A DNA stretch of 64,000 nucleotides from Metridium senile. Its lineage: Eukaryota > Cnidaria > Anthozoa > Actiniaria > Metridiidae. The stretch is taken from the NCBI GenBank assembly GCA_949775045.1, contig OX459097.1:18700210-18764209 (forward strand), given 5' to 3'. This document shows, in pieces, positions 47,154 to 59,274 of this stretch (the first letter of the stretch is position 1; each line of letters opens with the position of its first letter). Under the pieces are notes generated by a model that worked only from the letters and a program-made list of their open reading frames with translations, made no database searches and was not told the origin of the DNA. Made by a program: the position numbers and the translations under genes.

Positions 47154-47551
47154 TTTTTTTAAATTCCGCGTTTTAGGATATTCCGGCGGAATATTCTAAA
47201 ACGCGGAACGAACGGCGTTCATCACACACGATGTACACTATACAATAATACTACTACTACTACTACTACTACTACTAATAATAATAATATTAAATTTTAT
47301 TACTAATAATAATATTAATAATAAAAATAATAATATTTATCACTAATAATAATAATATTAAATTTTAGATTTTTTCTATTTTTAAAATTCCGCGTTTTAG
47401 AATATTCCGCCGTTCCGCGTTTTAGAATATTCCGCCGTTCCGCGTTTTAGAATATTCCGCCGTTCCGCGTTTTAGAATATTCCGCCGTTCCGCGTTTTAG
47501 AATATTCCGCCATTCCGTCGTTCCGCCGTTCCGCGTTTTAGGGTTGCCCCA

Positions 47552-48175
47552 ACGCTCAATTTGTTGGTAGTAAATTCGTAAGTTCCCGGACATTGGTTGA
47601 ATATTTATTCAACAAAAATTCCCCTACCTCCCCTCCCCAAAAATCTTTTCGGCCGCCATATTGAATTTCTAATGAGCGAGTCCGAACCGAATCTTAAGCG
47701 AACGGATCCCGGAACAAAACCGAAACATTTACGGTGACTTTACGGACTTTTCGATCGATCGACTTACGTACTCGCACGTGCGACAAACCTGGAATATGGC
47801 GTCGAACAAAGATTCTTCAAATAAATCGATCGCGGAAATTGTTCGTGATTGCGTGAGAGAAGAATTAAACTTACAAAGAAGTGGAAGTAATAGTTCATTG
47901 CTATTACGAACCCGAAATCTTATTGCCAACTCGGCCAGATCTGCATCGAGCCAAGCTGGAAATTCGCTCTCTAATTCCTCAACTGTGCTGTCGTCGGTAG
48001 CCAACTCAAGGCAATCGTTCTCACCTTCAACACCAACTTACACGACTGCAAATACGACTGGTTTTTGTAAAAAAAGGGCTATGTGGTATACATTGACCTG
48101 TAAGTAAACAAAAAAGGAAAAGGAAAATAGAAGAAAACGGAAGAGTGGAGGTTAGGAGAGAGTGCAAGAATGGGA

Positions 48176-48210
<35 letters not shown>

Positions 48211-48871
48211 TTAAAAATAACTAAATAAATAAATAAGTAAATAATTAATAAAAAAATATATATATAAATAAATAAATAAATAAATAATGAAAAATAAATA
48301 AATAAACAAATAATTAATAATTGTAAATAAACAATAAAATAAATAAATAACTAGATGAATAGAAAATAAATAAATAAATAAATGAATAAATAAATGAATA
48401 GATAAATAAATTAGTTAATTAATTAATAAAATAAAATAATGAAAAAATAAATGATGTAAAAATAAATGAATGTGTGATTCAATACATAAATAACATTATA
48501 AAACAACAGTGGTAGAAAATATATAGATGCAAAAAATGAATAGGAAAAACGATAAGTAGGTGAATTGATAAATAAAGAAAAAGATGAATAAAAGCAAGTG
48601 GGTTATAATAATACAAAAATAAAAATGTGAATAAATGGATGAGTAAAAGAATAAAAAACAGTGGAGGTTGGAATGATGGAGATGAAAAAACTGTGAGGAG
48701 AATGTAGAAAACAGCTGGATTAGAGGAGAGGAGGTGGTTTGTGTATGGGTAGGATTAGGTCAATGTAAAAACACACGCCAGGGGATGGGAGGTAGGGGAA
48801 TTTTTGTTGAATAAATATTCAACCAATGTCCGGGAACTTACGAATTTACTGCCAACAAATTGAGCGTTGAA
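47552..48871. mobile_element. Foldback nested in the right end of the 17-kb transposon
   Basis: Arms of about 85 bp starting ACGCTCAATTTGTTGG and containing TAAATTCGTAAGTTCCCGG are mirrored at 48,790-48,871. The uninterrupted left-arm counterpart near 32,575 reads CAACGCTCAGGGCAACC. The interior has a short frame and 600 bp of AAATAAAT microsatellite (48,175-48,450 densest). Confidence 0.75.
47796..48107 (+). CDS. Unrecognised ~103-aa frame, possible first exon, in the nested foldback
   Basis: From MASNKDSSNKSIAEIVRDCV the frame continues with VREELNLQRSG and a Ser/Thr/Asn-rich stretch. A candidate donor (GTAAAAAAAG) lies near 48,067, after TANTTGF, and the sequence beyond it is not convincing. 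Short Ser-rich first exons with an amphipathic helix occur in several transposon genes; this may be what remains of the autonomous parent of the foldback. The function is unknown. Confidence 0.35.
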   Translation: MASNKDSSNKSIAEIVRDCVREELNLQRSGSNSSLLLRTRNLIANSARSASSQAGNSLSNSSTVLSSVANSRQSFSPSTPTYTTANTTGFCKKRAMWYTLTCK

Positions 48872-49197
48872 GTTGAATGAATATTGAAGCAACCGAATTA
48901 AAAAGAACAATCTTAGCTTGAAATTGAATAAAATTTTATTTCTTGAATGTAAAAACATATTGCCTTGAAGTTGCATACATTTAAAGGTTGAATATAAATG
49001 GTAAGGCTTGAAGTTGAATGAAAATATATTTTGGAATAGAAATATAATTTCTTGAATATAAACATGTATATGCATTGCCTTGAAGTTGAACACACTTTGA
49101 GGTTGAATGTAAATTGTAAGGCTTGAAGTTGAATGAAAATATATTGTTGAATAGAAATATAGATGTTGCTTAATTTTGCAACATTTGGCCAACCATA

Positions 49198-49283
49198 CTT
49201 GATCAATTTTTGGGTTTGTTTGAAAATTCTTTGGCGCTCTCAAAGACGTATTCGTTTCATTGTATAAACGCTTTAGGACATTA
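49198..49283 (-). pseudogene. Paired-domain exon, second piece
   Basis: Minus-strand frame reads NVLKRLYNETNTSLRAPKNF and on to PKIDQ. It connects in phase across the two-gene transposon to the piece at 60,655-60,813 and across the 17-kb transposon to 32,190-32,247. Flanked by the TA duplication of one and the CTTGAT duplication of the other. Confidence 0.7.
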
Positions 49284-50558
49284 CTACCAAAATTACTCAA
49301 CTGTTAGCACCGCCAAAAAAACGATCGATCGTCTTTTGAATTTCAGTTAACTCACGTGACCATTTGGAGCGATCCAAAATGGTCACGTGACATTTGAATA
49401 ACAATTGCAAACTGTGCAGATGCTTTCAGCAAAATGAATGTTTATGGTAGGACATTTAACCGAGGGAAGGCACTTGGAAGCGATTTCAGGTCTTTAATCA
49501 TTGAAGAAATTCTAGGCCAAGGTGGAGACGTAACCTCAGGGTATTTCGCTGGAAGCTTTCGAGCGATAGGCTCAAGATATAAAATTAGTGGAGTTGCAGT
49601 TTCAAAAATCTGGCAGACTTTTTGTCAAACGGGACAATACTTCCCTCTTTGTACAGTTAGAGGTCACCCGCAAAAGCTTGAGGAGCCATATCTAGGTTTT
49701 ATTGATAAAATCTTGGCCATCCATTACATACAAGGAAATAAAAGAAAACGTAGATGCTCACTCAACAGCAAGAGTCTCGACTTCAACAATAGGAAAAGCC
49801 GTTAAAGAACGCCTATCTGAGGGGAAAATGTCATGGAAAAAGATGATTAGACCAGCAGCCGAAAAATTCACACCTCATAATATTGCTTACTGCCAAAGCT
49901 ACGTAAATTTTATGAGTACAGAAGAGTTATCGTGTGAAATTTTTTGACGAATCGGGCTTCAAATTGCCAGATTGTGCGAACCCTAAGTACGGACACTCCG
50001 TAATAGGTACACCTTGTGTTGAAGTGATGCGTAATACCCAAACGCCAAATGTAACTTTCAATTTATTGTGTGGTCTAAAGGGAATAATGTACGCCAATAC
50101 TATTCGTGGAGCAAGCAATACAGTTGAATTCTTGAATTTCTTCAACGAGGCAAGCCAATTCACACAGCCCGACGGTAATCCAATTCTGGAATACGGAGAC
50201 ATCATTGTAGCCGACAATGTAGCATAACAGTATAACAGTATAACAGTTTATTTGCCATTAATCGTAATAATTAAACTTACAGACTATATACATGAAAAAA
50301 GTTTATATAAAATGGCGAGGATATCTGATAGAAAGCCAAAAGGCTTATTAATAACATCAGATCTCCTCTATATATACAATTTGGTTATACTGCCAATAAT
50401 TACATGATGGCGTAAGAATAAATTTACAATATAATATAGTACAAAATAATATAATATAGACACATATGTACATACATACAGTTTATATACACATATGATA
50501 CAACTGTACATATTCACATATATACCTAGCTATTTACACTAAATAAATAAGCCAATGC

Positions 50559-53500
50559 CTAATCTCCATAACCAGAAATAATATAAGATCTTAATTTCTT
50601 GGTGAATGTAGAATAAGCACTGCTTTGTTTGATTTCATCAGTAAGAGAATTAAAGATTGAGGGACCTTGGTAACTGATAGAAAATTGACGAAGTTTAGTT
50701 CTTACTAGTGGTACACGAAGCAAATTTTTTGATCTGGTATTATAACTATGGAATTGATTATTTAAAGTGAACATATCTTGGAATTTTTTTGGTAAAGTAT
50801 TATTTCTATGGGAAAACATAAATTGACATATTTGGAGCTTTTGGATATCATAAAATTTCAATAAATACAAATCTTTGAATAATGGGCAAGTATGAGCATA
50901 GTAATCACTCTTATTAATAATCCTGATGATTTTTTTTTGTAAAATGACTAATCTAGAAAGATTTGTTGGATATGTACTTGCCCAGACTTGATTACAATAC
51001 TGTAAATAAGGATAAATCATAGAATGATATAAAGTACGTAAGGATGATTTGTTAAGGTATCAGGACTGGTTATGGACCCCTATGTGCGCGACTTCAAATT
51101 GTGCTCAAGCTTTACAATATTTTGTTATAAAAGTATATATTATCTGATAGGTGAATAAATGTAGTTTTAGGAAATGTTTTCGAATTGTCCATAACTTAAA
51201 TTGCGAAAAAGATATGTAGAGTTTAATGCGATTTGAGTGTCCTTTGTTTGAAAAATCACAACCCTTTACAAATTACCGTCACGTCAATAACAAACACGTC
51301 TTTGCACGTTAGAGAAGTTAATCTCCAAAACGGTGCCTGGGATTTTTCATATCTATCTTAGATCAGTTGCTACGAGATCTCAAACATCGACAATCGATAT
51401 TTTAATGTATTTTCTTACTAATGAAGTGATATCTTTTTAACAAAATAAAAAATAGGAAATCGCAGACACCGTCCCACGCTTGAAACATCGTTCTACAATA
51501 TTGCGAAGTTTAGTTGCAATCTGTCAAAATTTGAGCGAATGATAGTCGTTTAAAAATGAAAATTTGAGGCTAAAAAGTTACCGAGAAAAACGCGTTTATA
51601 AGTTTCGGGCCAGGGAGCCGCTGAGTGTTTACACAGACACTTCATCTGTCAATGAGTTGTCATCTTGCCTGGTCTGTGTCATATACCGTAGGCTATTATT
51701 AGTGTAATAGGATGCTATTCCAGTCACTCGTTCTCTGGTGTATTGAAACCCATGTTTCTAGTCGATGTCGTTAATGACTTTATGATGCATTTCGCCTATA
51801 ATATTAGTTGACACTCACTGAAATCCTAACATACGATTTTACAAATTCAACTAGAGAAACAAACTATGCCTAAAGGAAACCGTTCGAGTGTGAATGGCGA
51901 AGCTGTGGCCGATGCAAACACACAACCAGAGCCGCTACGGCGACCTAGAGAAATTGTTATTCAACATTACAAATGAGGGAATTGGGGCCGGGTAATTATG
52001 ATCGTATTTTAATGTCAATACCTTTGTAACAACGCACAGATAACAATGCTACTTTTACCGCTTACTTCCCGTAGAATACTGAATATTTGACGTTCTAACT
52101 TCGGCCCTAACTTCTAGATTTGATTTCGAAGTGTTTGTATTAAAACCTCGAAGCAAGCACTTAACTACAATATGCAGCACTTTGTGTAGAATCCTCTGAC
52201 CTTTGTACGTGTTTCCTGAGCATATAATACGAGCCTCGATCGCTTTCGCCGAGAGATTTTCGTCGTTCGAGCGGGAAAGGTTTCTTCGGTTTTGGCGATA
52301 TAAACAAAGAAGACGATCTGCGCTTTCGAGAAGCCAATAAAGAATCGTAATGGACTATACGAGAATCTATACCATGAATATGACAGAGATTATTAAAAGT
52401 TTTTCGATTTTCGCGTAGAAGCCGTATTTGAGTAAGATTCTTGTGCACGACGATTCACGTATGAAATCACATGGGGCTCATATTGTTGCCTGGCAATTAG
52501 CTTACGATGACAGATAGCTAATTAGCTGTTGACATGATAGTTCCGGTCAAATGTTGATCACGAATTTTATTATCAGCAATTTAGCGAAATTGGAAAGTAA
52601 AAACGGCATTTTTTTTAAAGAATATGTTAGATAATATCACAATCTAACTTATAGAAGAAGAAAAAAAAATTTGAGCAGAGTGTTGTCCATAACCAGTCCT
52701 GATACCTTAAGATAAAAACTAGATTTACGAATTATACCAATCGACTTGGAAACCTTATTTGCAACATGGGCAATGTGCGATTTCCAAGTTAGGTGTTCGT
52801 CTATAATAATTCCTAAAAAAACTGTTTCTTTAGCTTGTTTAATTTCTTTGCCGTTTATGTTCACTCGAAACTCCACAGAAACCTGTTTTTGTTGAGGTCT
52901 AAATACTATAGACTTTGTTTTATCAATATTTAGCGATAATTTATTTACCATCAGTAAATGCGAGAATTTGAGGATTTCTTGATTTACTAAGTCCATGAGA
53001 TGATTTGGGTCCTTATGCGAAAAGAAAAGATTTGTGTCGTCAGCAAATAGAATAAGTTTGGCTACCGATGAAACATTACAAATATCATTGATATAAATTA
53101 AGAACAATAACGGGCCTAAGATAGACCCCTGGGGTACCCCACAAGTAATAGGTGTCAGAGTAGAAACAGAATTATTAAAATGGACAAATTGAAATCTGTT
53201 AGAGAGATAGCTTTTTATCCAATTTAGTGAAATTCCACGAACTCCATAATGTTCTAATTTTTTGTAAAGAATTTCATAATTCACAGTATCGAATGCTTTG
53301 GAGAGATCTAAGAAGATTCCAGCTGCAAGCTCTTTACTATCAAGTGCAGTAGATATTTTTTCATGTAGGTCGATTAGAGCAAACGAAGTTGAATAACCTT
53401 TTCTAAAGCCATACTGATTGTTACATAGGATATTAAACTTATTCAAATAATTTGATAGACGATTGTAAAATGCTCTTTCTAATATTTTTGAAAAGGCAGG

Positions 53501-55102
53501 AAGTACAGAAATTGGTCTATAGTTACTAAATATAGACTTATCACCTGATTTAAACAACGGAATAACTCGAGATATCTTCAAGTGATCAGGTACAGAACCA
53601 GAAGTGAAAGATAAATTGATTATATGTGTTAATGGTTTTGAAATGATTTCAATAGTATGCTGTATCATGGACATCGAAATGTTATCATGACCAGCCGCTT
53701 TCCCACTGTTAAATTCCTTGGTAATTTTTATAACTTCATTTTCAGTAACAGGCTCTAAGAACATAGTATTTGAGAATTCTCCTGTAAGATATGACTCAAT
53801 AGAGGAGGATAACGATACCGGAATATTCTTAGCTAAGTTGGAGCCTATATTGCTGAAATAATGACAAAAACCATTTGCAATTTCCAATGGATCCGATATT
53901 TCATTATTACCTTGTTTAAAAACTGTGTTTATCTTAGATTTGCTTTTCTTTCTATTAATAATATCGTTTAAATACTTCCATGTTTGCTTGATGTTTGTTT
54001 TATTTTCTTCAAATTTTTTGTCATAGTATAGTCGTTTAGCGAATCTTAATGTCCAAGTAAGTTTATTTTTATATTTTTTATACTTCATTTCACTAGCTGT
54101 ATTCGGATGATGAATATATTGCCTATAGAGCTTGCTTTTAGTTTTTATTGATTTTAAGAGACCGTTGGAGATCCATGGCTTATGAATTTTGTATTTCTTA
54201 GTTCTTTTCTTTATAGGGAAGCAGTCTTTAAAAATGTTGGTGAAGTCATCACTTAATTTGTCATAGGCTTCTGTTGGATCACTAAGACTGTTTATTAATG
54301 ACCAATCATTGTTTACGATCGTTTCTTTGAATTTCTTGATATTTTTTTTACTCTTATCTCTAAAAGTATCTATACAGTTATCTTGAGTGTAATTTGGATT
54401 ATCATCAAAATATATTGAGAAAATTGGAAGATGATCAGATATATCCGAAAAGAGGAGGCCATTGACCATTTGAGAATCGATGTTATTTGTTAAAATATTA
54501 TCGATAAGGGTTGCAGTGTGTGAAGTAATTCTCGTGGGACGATTAATCAAAGGACATAATAAATTAGAATACATTCCATCTAAAAACTCGCCTGTTAGAT
54601 TATTGATATGGTAATTCATGAGATTTACGTTGAAATCACCCATTAGGTAGCATTGTTTGTTTTCCTTTCCGATCTTATCAATAACTTCGTTAAACTCTTT
54701 TACAAAAGATTGTAAATTCTCATTTGGTGGCCTATAAATGACTCCAATTATAATGTTTTTTCCCTTTGGGACTATAACCTCAACAAACAAAGAATCTGTG
54801 GTTTCTGAGCTTTTGAATTTTAAATCTGAGCGTATTTTGTAGTCTAAATTAATTGATAAGTATAGACCAACACCACCACCAGTTCGATCTTTTCTATGAC
54901 TGTGAATAAAATCATAATTTTCAATGTCAACAAAATGACTAGATTCTTTTAGCCATGTCTCAGTTATGCCTATGGCATTAAATCTAAGATCAAGACTAAA
55001 TAATAGATCCATTAACTGAGATAAATTTTGATTGATACTTCTTATATTCAAGTGCAAAACAGAAAATTTAATCTTTTTTGTGATAAGATTTTCATTGAGC
55101 AT
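50559..55102 (-). CDS. LINE ORF2: APE endonuclease and reverse transcriptase, split by a TTAA element
   Basis: The endonuclease runs from FSVLHLNIRSINQNLSQLMD through CYLMGDFNVNL and SDHLPIF; the RT has IPLFKSGDKSIFSNYRPISV, GFRKGYSTSFALIDLHEKI, FLDLSKAFDTV, GVPQGSILGPLLFLIYINDI and LILFADDTNLFF. An in-frame open extension upstream to about 55,378 contains a CEYYIEDQF segment as in other CR1/L2 ORF2 proteins, so the true start may be upstream or use reinitiation. The C-terminus is interrupted at 52,707 by a TTAA element and resumes at 51,051 (YPYLQYCNQVWASTYPTN), ending at 50,559. No other break is seen. Confidence 0.85.
51056..52706. mobile_element. TTAA element in LINE ORF2 (22-bp perfect TIRs)
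   Basis: Ends GGTATCAGGACTGGTTATGG and inverse, flanked by TTAA (51,052-51,055; 52,707-52,710); excision with one TTAA restores the ORF2 frame. Unlike the other TTAA elements it is not a foldback. It has a 36-codon plus-strand frame (MPKGNRSSVNGEAVADANTQ, about 51,866-51,976) and a 95-codon minus-strand frame (52,448-52,161, basic, Ser/Arg-rich), neither of which I recognise. Probably non-autonomous. Confidence 0.85.
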
Positions 55103-55489
55103 ACTATTAAATTGATCTTCGATATAATACTCGCAAGAAAAATCACTTAGTTGTTGAAAACAGTTATCTGGATCAATATCTCTATTCAGAGTTAAATGAT
55201 TTTTAGTATTTAATTTAAGGGGGTTGAACGATAATGATGCTAGTCTGTCATTATCAAAGTTTATAGGGCCATGTTGGAGTTCATAAAGAGCTAACTCAAA
55301 ACTATCATCATCTAAATGACAGACGGGTAATTCAGAAAAACAATTATTAAAAGTATTATTGAATGTCTTATCTTATGAGATGATCGTTCTTGTTTTAATT
55401 CGGCGATGCACCTCGTCCTCTGCCAGCTTGTGTAAACGGTCCGGTAGGCGATGGAAACGTGTTCTCTGGACCTCTATGGGGATGGATAA

Positions 55490-56230
55490 TTAACTTGTCG
55501 TATCTAAGAAAGCGATATTACTCTTCTTTCTCTCTTCATACATTTTCGGAAGTAGATCCTTCCTCTTGGTCAAAACTTTCTCAGAGAAATCCTCTCGTAC
55601 GAAGACGTTGGTACCTCGGAACCGCTTCTTGTTGTCAAGTACTTTTTCCCTCGTTTTGTAGTTTTGAAACTTCGCCACTATAGGTCTTGGCTTTGATTTC
55701 GATGAATCCTTCCGTCCCACACGATGAGCCCTTTCAATGGTAAATTCATCTGTAGAAATATTAAGATTTTTTGACAGTAGATCTCTTATTTTCCTTTCTG
55801 AGTCTGGCCATTGCTCATTGACATCTTCTTTGATTCCGTCGAAGCAAAGATTATTTCTTCGCGAACGGTTTTCCAGATCATCGGCCTTGTTTTCCAGTTT
55901 CATGATTTGCTCTTCGATGTCATCAGCTTGGATATTGTAATTCACAATATCTGAGTGTTGTTTCTCAGTAGTTTTAGCAAGGCGATCGTTTGCCTGCTTT
56001 AGGTCGCTCAAATCTTTCTGAGTGAATTCAAGACTGGTTTTGATTTCTTGAACTTCTTCGATCAATTTATCAAATCGTTTGTTAGTGTTTTCTACAAACG
56101 TGGCAAAAAAACTCTTCATTATCGATTCTTGAGTCTTCATAAGCTCCCTAACAAGTGTTAAGGAGACGAGATCTCCATCTTGAGACATTTTCTCAGAGGA
56201 GCTCGATTTTGAACGTGTACTCCCCGCCAT
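55490..56230 (-). CDS. LINE ORF1 protein (coiled coil plus RRM-like)
   Basis: From MAGSTRSKSSSSEKMSQDGD the frame gives a long coiled coil (FVENTNKRFDKLIEEVQEIK through KLENKADDLENRSRRNNLCF) and then an L1-type RRM/CTD region (IERAHRVGRKDSSKSKPRPI, VAKFQNYKTREKVLDNKKRF). It would bind LINE RNA as a trimer. Intact over about 246 codons. The upstream Met codons belong to the target transposase, so 56,230 is the sensible start. Confidence 0.85.
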   Translation of the reverse strand: MAGSTRSKSSSSEKMSQDGDLVSLTLVRELMKTQESIMKSFFATFVENTNKRFDKLIEEVQEIKTSLEFTQKDLSDLKQANDRLAKTTEKQHSDIVNYNIQADDIEEQIMKLENKADDLENRSRRNNLCFDGIKEDVNEQWPDSERKIRDLLSKNLNISTDEFTIERAHRVGRKDSSKSKPRPIVAKFQNYKTREKVLDNKKRFRGTNVFVREDFSEKVLTKRKDLLPKMYEERKKSNIAFLDTTS

Positions 56231-57275
56231 CAATATGCTAAGCATTCCATCGCTTCGACGGCGGAGAAATCTTAGCTGAATGGCTGGACAGCTTTGGAAT
56301 AACATTAATATACCTTCCAGTATACTCACCAGAGCTCAATCCTGTCGAGCTTGTTTTTAACAAACTCAAAACTGTGTTACACAGGTACGAATATCGCGAT
56401 CTTCTGAAATTTAACATCGATGTAGCTATTTACCGTGCAATTCAGGATATAACTCCCAACGATCTACGTGGTTTTTATAACAAAGCTGAATGCTTCAGAA
56501 GAATTTAAGCACTGGGACTAGACATTAATAGTTATTTTGAACATTTGCACATTAGTTGTAGTTCTGATCAAGTGAAAAATAGTGATTACTCGTTTGTAAT
56601 ATGTTTTGCTTAAAAGTTTTAATATGAATACTACTAAATCGTACTGAGACAACGTAAATACAAGAAGAAGAAAAAAATATTGTTTAATATTAGCAAAAGT
56701 CAATATTCTACTCAAAAATGACTTGAAGTAGTGTTTCTTTCACTAATCAAGGTTGTCAATTTATAATTAAGATGTCGGGGCAAGCGAGGGCATGTGTCGC
56801 GGTATGTAGATTTCACGCTGCACAGAATGAAGCTGTTTTATGCTTTGACTAACGTATAGATCGCGGCTAGGGTTTTATTACGTTTGTGAAGGCGCAAGCC
56901 ATATTCAGTGTAACTCCTGCATCAAACTACAAGATTTTATTTCAATTTGAACAGAGAAGATCACTCATATCAATGTTTCGCCTAAACAAACTAAAGCTGT
57001 CGTTCGTGCGCTCTTCAAATTTGTTATTGAAAATACAAAAGCATTCACAAATATTTGAATATCTCAATAAAAATACAATAGTTTGTAATTAAGCTTTGGC
57101 TGAGACAACGAACGAAGATCAACAAAACATTGATATGGAGACTTCAAATACAACTATTATTACTAGTCCTTCAAGTTTAAAAAAATATCAAATGTTGTTT
57201 TAACTTATTTAAAAACATGTCGAGACTACATATGAATTTAGAATTATCTAATAACGTGTTGCATAGGTTGATTTC

Positions 57276-59274
57276 TATGGTTGTCCATTCGTTTCAAAAT
57301 TGGGGTCTGCTGTACGCGTATTTTCTCCCCACGTACAATCTTAAAAACGCGTATGTATGCGTCTTTTTGCGTGTATATGCGATATTTTGTAGCACACTTC
57401 GATAAATTTAGCGACCGCGTATACGCATATATGATTGAAGAACAAGTATACGCTCGAAATTAAAAGCGATCACAATAATGTCCCATTTGGAACCATATAT
57501 GTGCGGTACAAAAATACGCATACACAAAACACGCGTATACATGCGTCTTTGCATTTGGTACGCGTTCGTCTTTTATTAGTCTCCAGGCTCCAGGAGCTTC
57601 TTTAAACCGGCCACTAAACGTTAGCTACGATATTTTCAAAGCGGCTATATTCCAGCTGAATTGATCGCCTTCCCCGAAAGGAATTATGGGTCGCTATTTT
57701 TGGTTAGCAATTTTCAAGCATTTTCCGAGTATACAATGTAGACTTTTCTTGTTGATTGAAATATAATCAACATGAGTTTGACTAGAGTTTACGATTAATT
57801 TAAAGAAGGAAGAACTCGTATTTCATGAATTTTCTTGGCAGAATAATGGGAAATGCTAATCAAAATATGATGTTGAATCCTCAATTCTGATTGGTTGACC
57901 GTGTGTTTGTTCTGAAGGTCAACTTAGCTGGTTCTAGAAGTAAGTTCAGAAAGTCCTGAAGTTAGCTCAAATCATTGTCATTCAAAACATAGAGTAAATA
58001 TAATTTTCAATGATCGGAAAGCTTGAAAGGCCAAAATCTTTATCATTGTATAGATGGAATTGTCACTTGGACATGTTAGATATAGATGTTAAAGGTTCTT
58101 CAATTACAGAGGGTCCTGAAGGGGTAAATTGGGAATTGGGATTTGCCTTTTTTCGAGGCTGGGAATTGGGATTTGCCCATTGGGATTGGGATTTGTCCAT
58201 TGGGATTGGGATTTGTCCATAGGATTTGGCTATTTCTTGTCCATTCGTTTTCTCTTTAGATGCTAAAATAATGTTTTAAATTGAGTAATTTGCAACATTT
58301 TACGTCGTTTTAGTAGACTAGAAGAGAAAATCGAACTATCTTGGGCTTCCTGAGGTTAGTATTCAATTTGGGCTTCCTGTGGTTAATGTTTGGGCTTCCT
58401 GTGGTTAATGTTTGGGCTTCCTGTGGTAATTGGGATTTTGATAAAAAATTGATTGGGAATTGGGATTGGATACCCCCCTTCAGGACCCTCATTACAGCGT
58501 TCCTTTCGAGGTTGGAAGGCTTGATTTGGTTTGAAATTTGCATAAATGAATCGAAGTTTTTTTTTTGGCGGTTTTTGAAACTTACAAGTTTCGATTCATT
58601 TATGCAAATTTCAAAACAAATTTCAAATCAAGTTTGGAAGAATAAATCGAGCCTTCCAACCTCGATTGGAACGCTTCTGTAGGTTTGGCTGTAAAAAAAA
58701 AACCTTCGCTTCGGCTGGGACTCAGATTTTATTATAAAGAGTTGACGGGCTTTTCATACTTTCAGAAGAATTCCTTCTATTATTCAAACTGGTCTAGATA
58801 ATAAAAAAAGTTGATAGTGATCTCATGGTAGTGCAGTTTCAAAAATTATATTTTCAAAAAACAGGAAAAGTACTGTAACTTTCTTACCGTTTTAAAATTT
58901 CAGCCCTGACCTACAAGGAAAATTTCAAGGCTATTCATCACGTGTCCTTTGAAGCTCCTGGAGCCTGGAGACTAATAAAAAACGAACGCGTACCAAATGC
59001 AAAGACGCATGTGTACGCGTGTTTTGTGTATGCGTATTTTTGTACCGCACATATATGGTTCCAAATGGGACATGATTGTGATCGATTTTAATTTCGAGCG
59101 TATACTTGTTCTTCAATCACATGCGTATACGCGGTCGCTAAATTTATCGAAGTGTGCCACAAAATATCGCGTATACACGCAAAAAAGACGCATATATACG
59201 CGTTTTTAAGATTGTACGTGGGGAGAAAATACGCGTACAGCAGGCCCCAATTTTGAAACGAATGGACAACCATA
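57276..59274. mobile_element. Foldback with TATGGTTGTCC ends and GATTTC duplication
   Basis: Arms of about 340 bp (TATGGTTGTCCATTCGTTTC ..., rich in ACGCGTAT/ATACGCGT motifs) at 57,276-57,610 and 58,950-59,274, flanked by GATTTC (57,270-57,275; 59,275-59,280). The interior has GGGATTGGGATTTG and GGGCTTCCTGTGGTTAATGT tandem units (58,121-58,440) and an inner palindrome (58,495-58,680). The terminal eight bases equal those of the 17-kb transposon. No genes; frames in the arms are mirrored. Confidence 0.9.

Larger units (their letters stand above)
32248..49197 (+). mobile_element. 17-kb DNA transposon with kinase-protease gene and spliced MULE-type transposase
   Basis: Termini TATGGTTGGCCAAATGTTGC and inverse, with CTTGAT on both sides (32,242-32,247; 49,198-49,203). 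The target is proven because the Paired-domain frame rejoins when the element is removed. Inverted ends run about 3 kb on the left and 2.7 kb on the right, with differences caused by later insertions. The unique interior holds two intact plus-strand genes. Intact open frames, conserved splice sites and a recognisable target duplication argue for recent activity. MULE elements usually give 8-11-bp duplications; 6-7 here is unusual. Confidence 0.9.
46470..49197. repeat. Right complex inverted end of the 17-kb transposon
   Basis: Mirror of the left end: 46,470-46,760 matches 35,050-35,310; ACT microsatellites and ATATTCCGCC/GGCGGAATAT units at 47,035-47,550 match 32,590-33,100; the terminal ~330 bp (48,870-49,197) match 32,248-32,580. 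It differs by a nested foldback at 47,552-48,871. Confidence 0.85.
50225..56240 (-). mobile_element. Near-full-length CR1/L2-like LINE
   Basis: Oriented on the minus strand. The 3' end is a short microsatellite (TAACAGTA units on the plus strand, 50,225-50,246), as in CR1/L2 elements; the 5' end lies only a few bases upstream of the ORF1 start at 56,230. AGCA is repeated at both edges (50,221-50,224; 56,241-56,244). About 4.4 kb excluding the TTAA element within ORF2. Confidence 0.85.
49434..56508 (+). pseudogene. DDE transposase of copy 2, split by a LINE
   Basis: Pieces: 49,434-~49,720 and ~49,702-50,224 in three frames, then 56,245-56,508 after the LINE. An N-terminal HTH region (FRAIGSRYKISGVAVSKIWQ) is followed by KFFDESGFKLPDC (first Asp), IIVADNVA (second Asp), then after the insertion FDGGEILAEWLDSFG, YLPVYSPELNPVELVFN (Glu) and a tail ending FYNKAECFRRI. 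The Tc1-type Y-S-P-x-x-N-P-x-E motif is clear. At least two frameshifts lie near 49,720 and 49,940 in addition to the insertion. The LINE target AGCA lies at the Ala codon following D-N-V. Confidence 0.85.
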
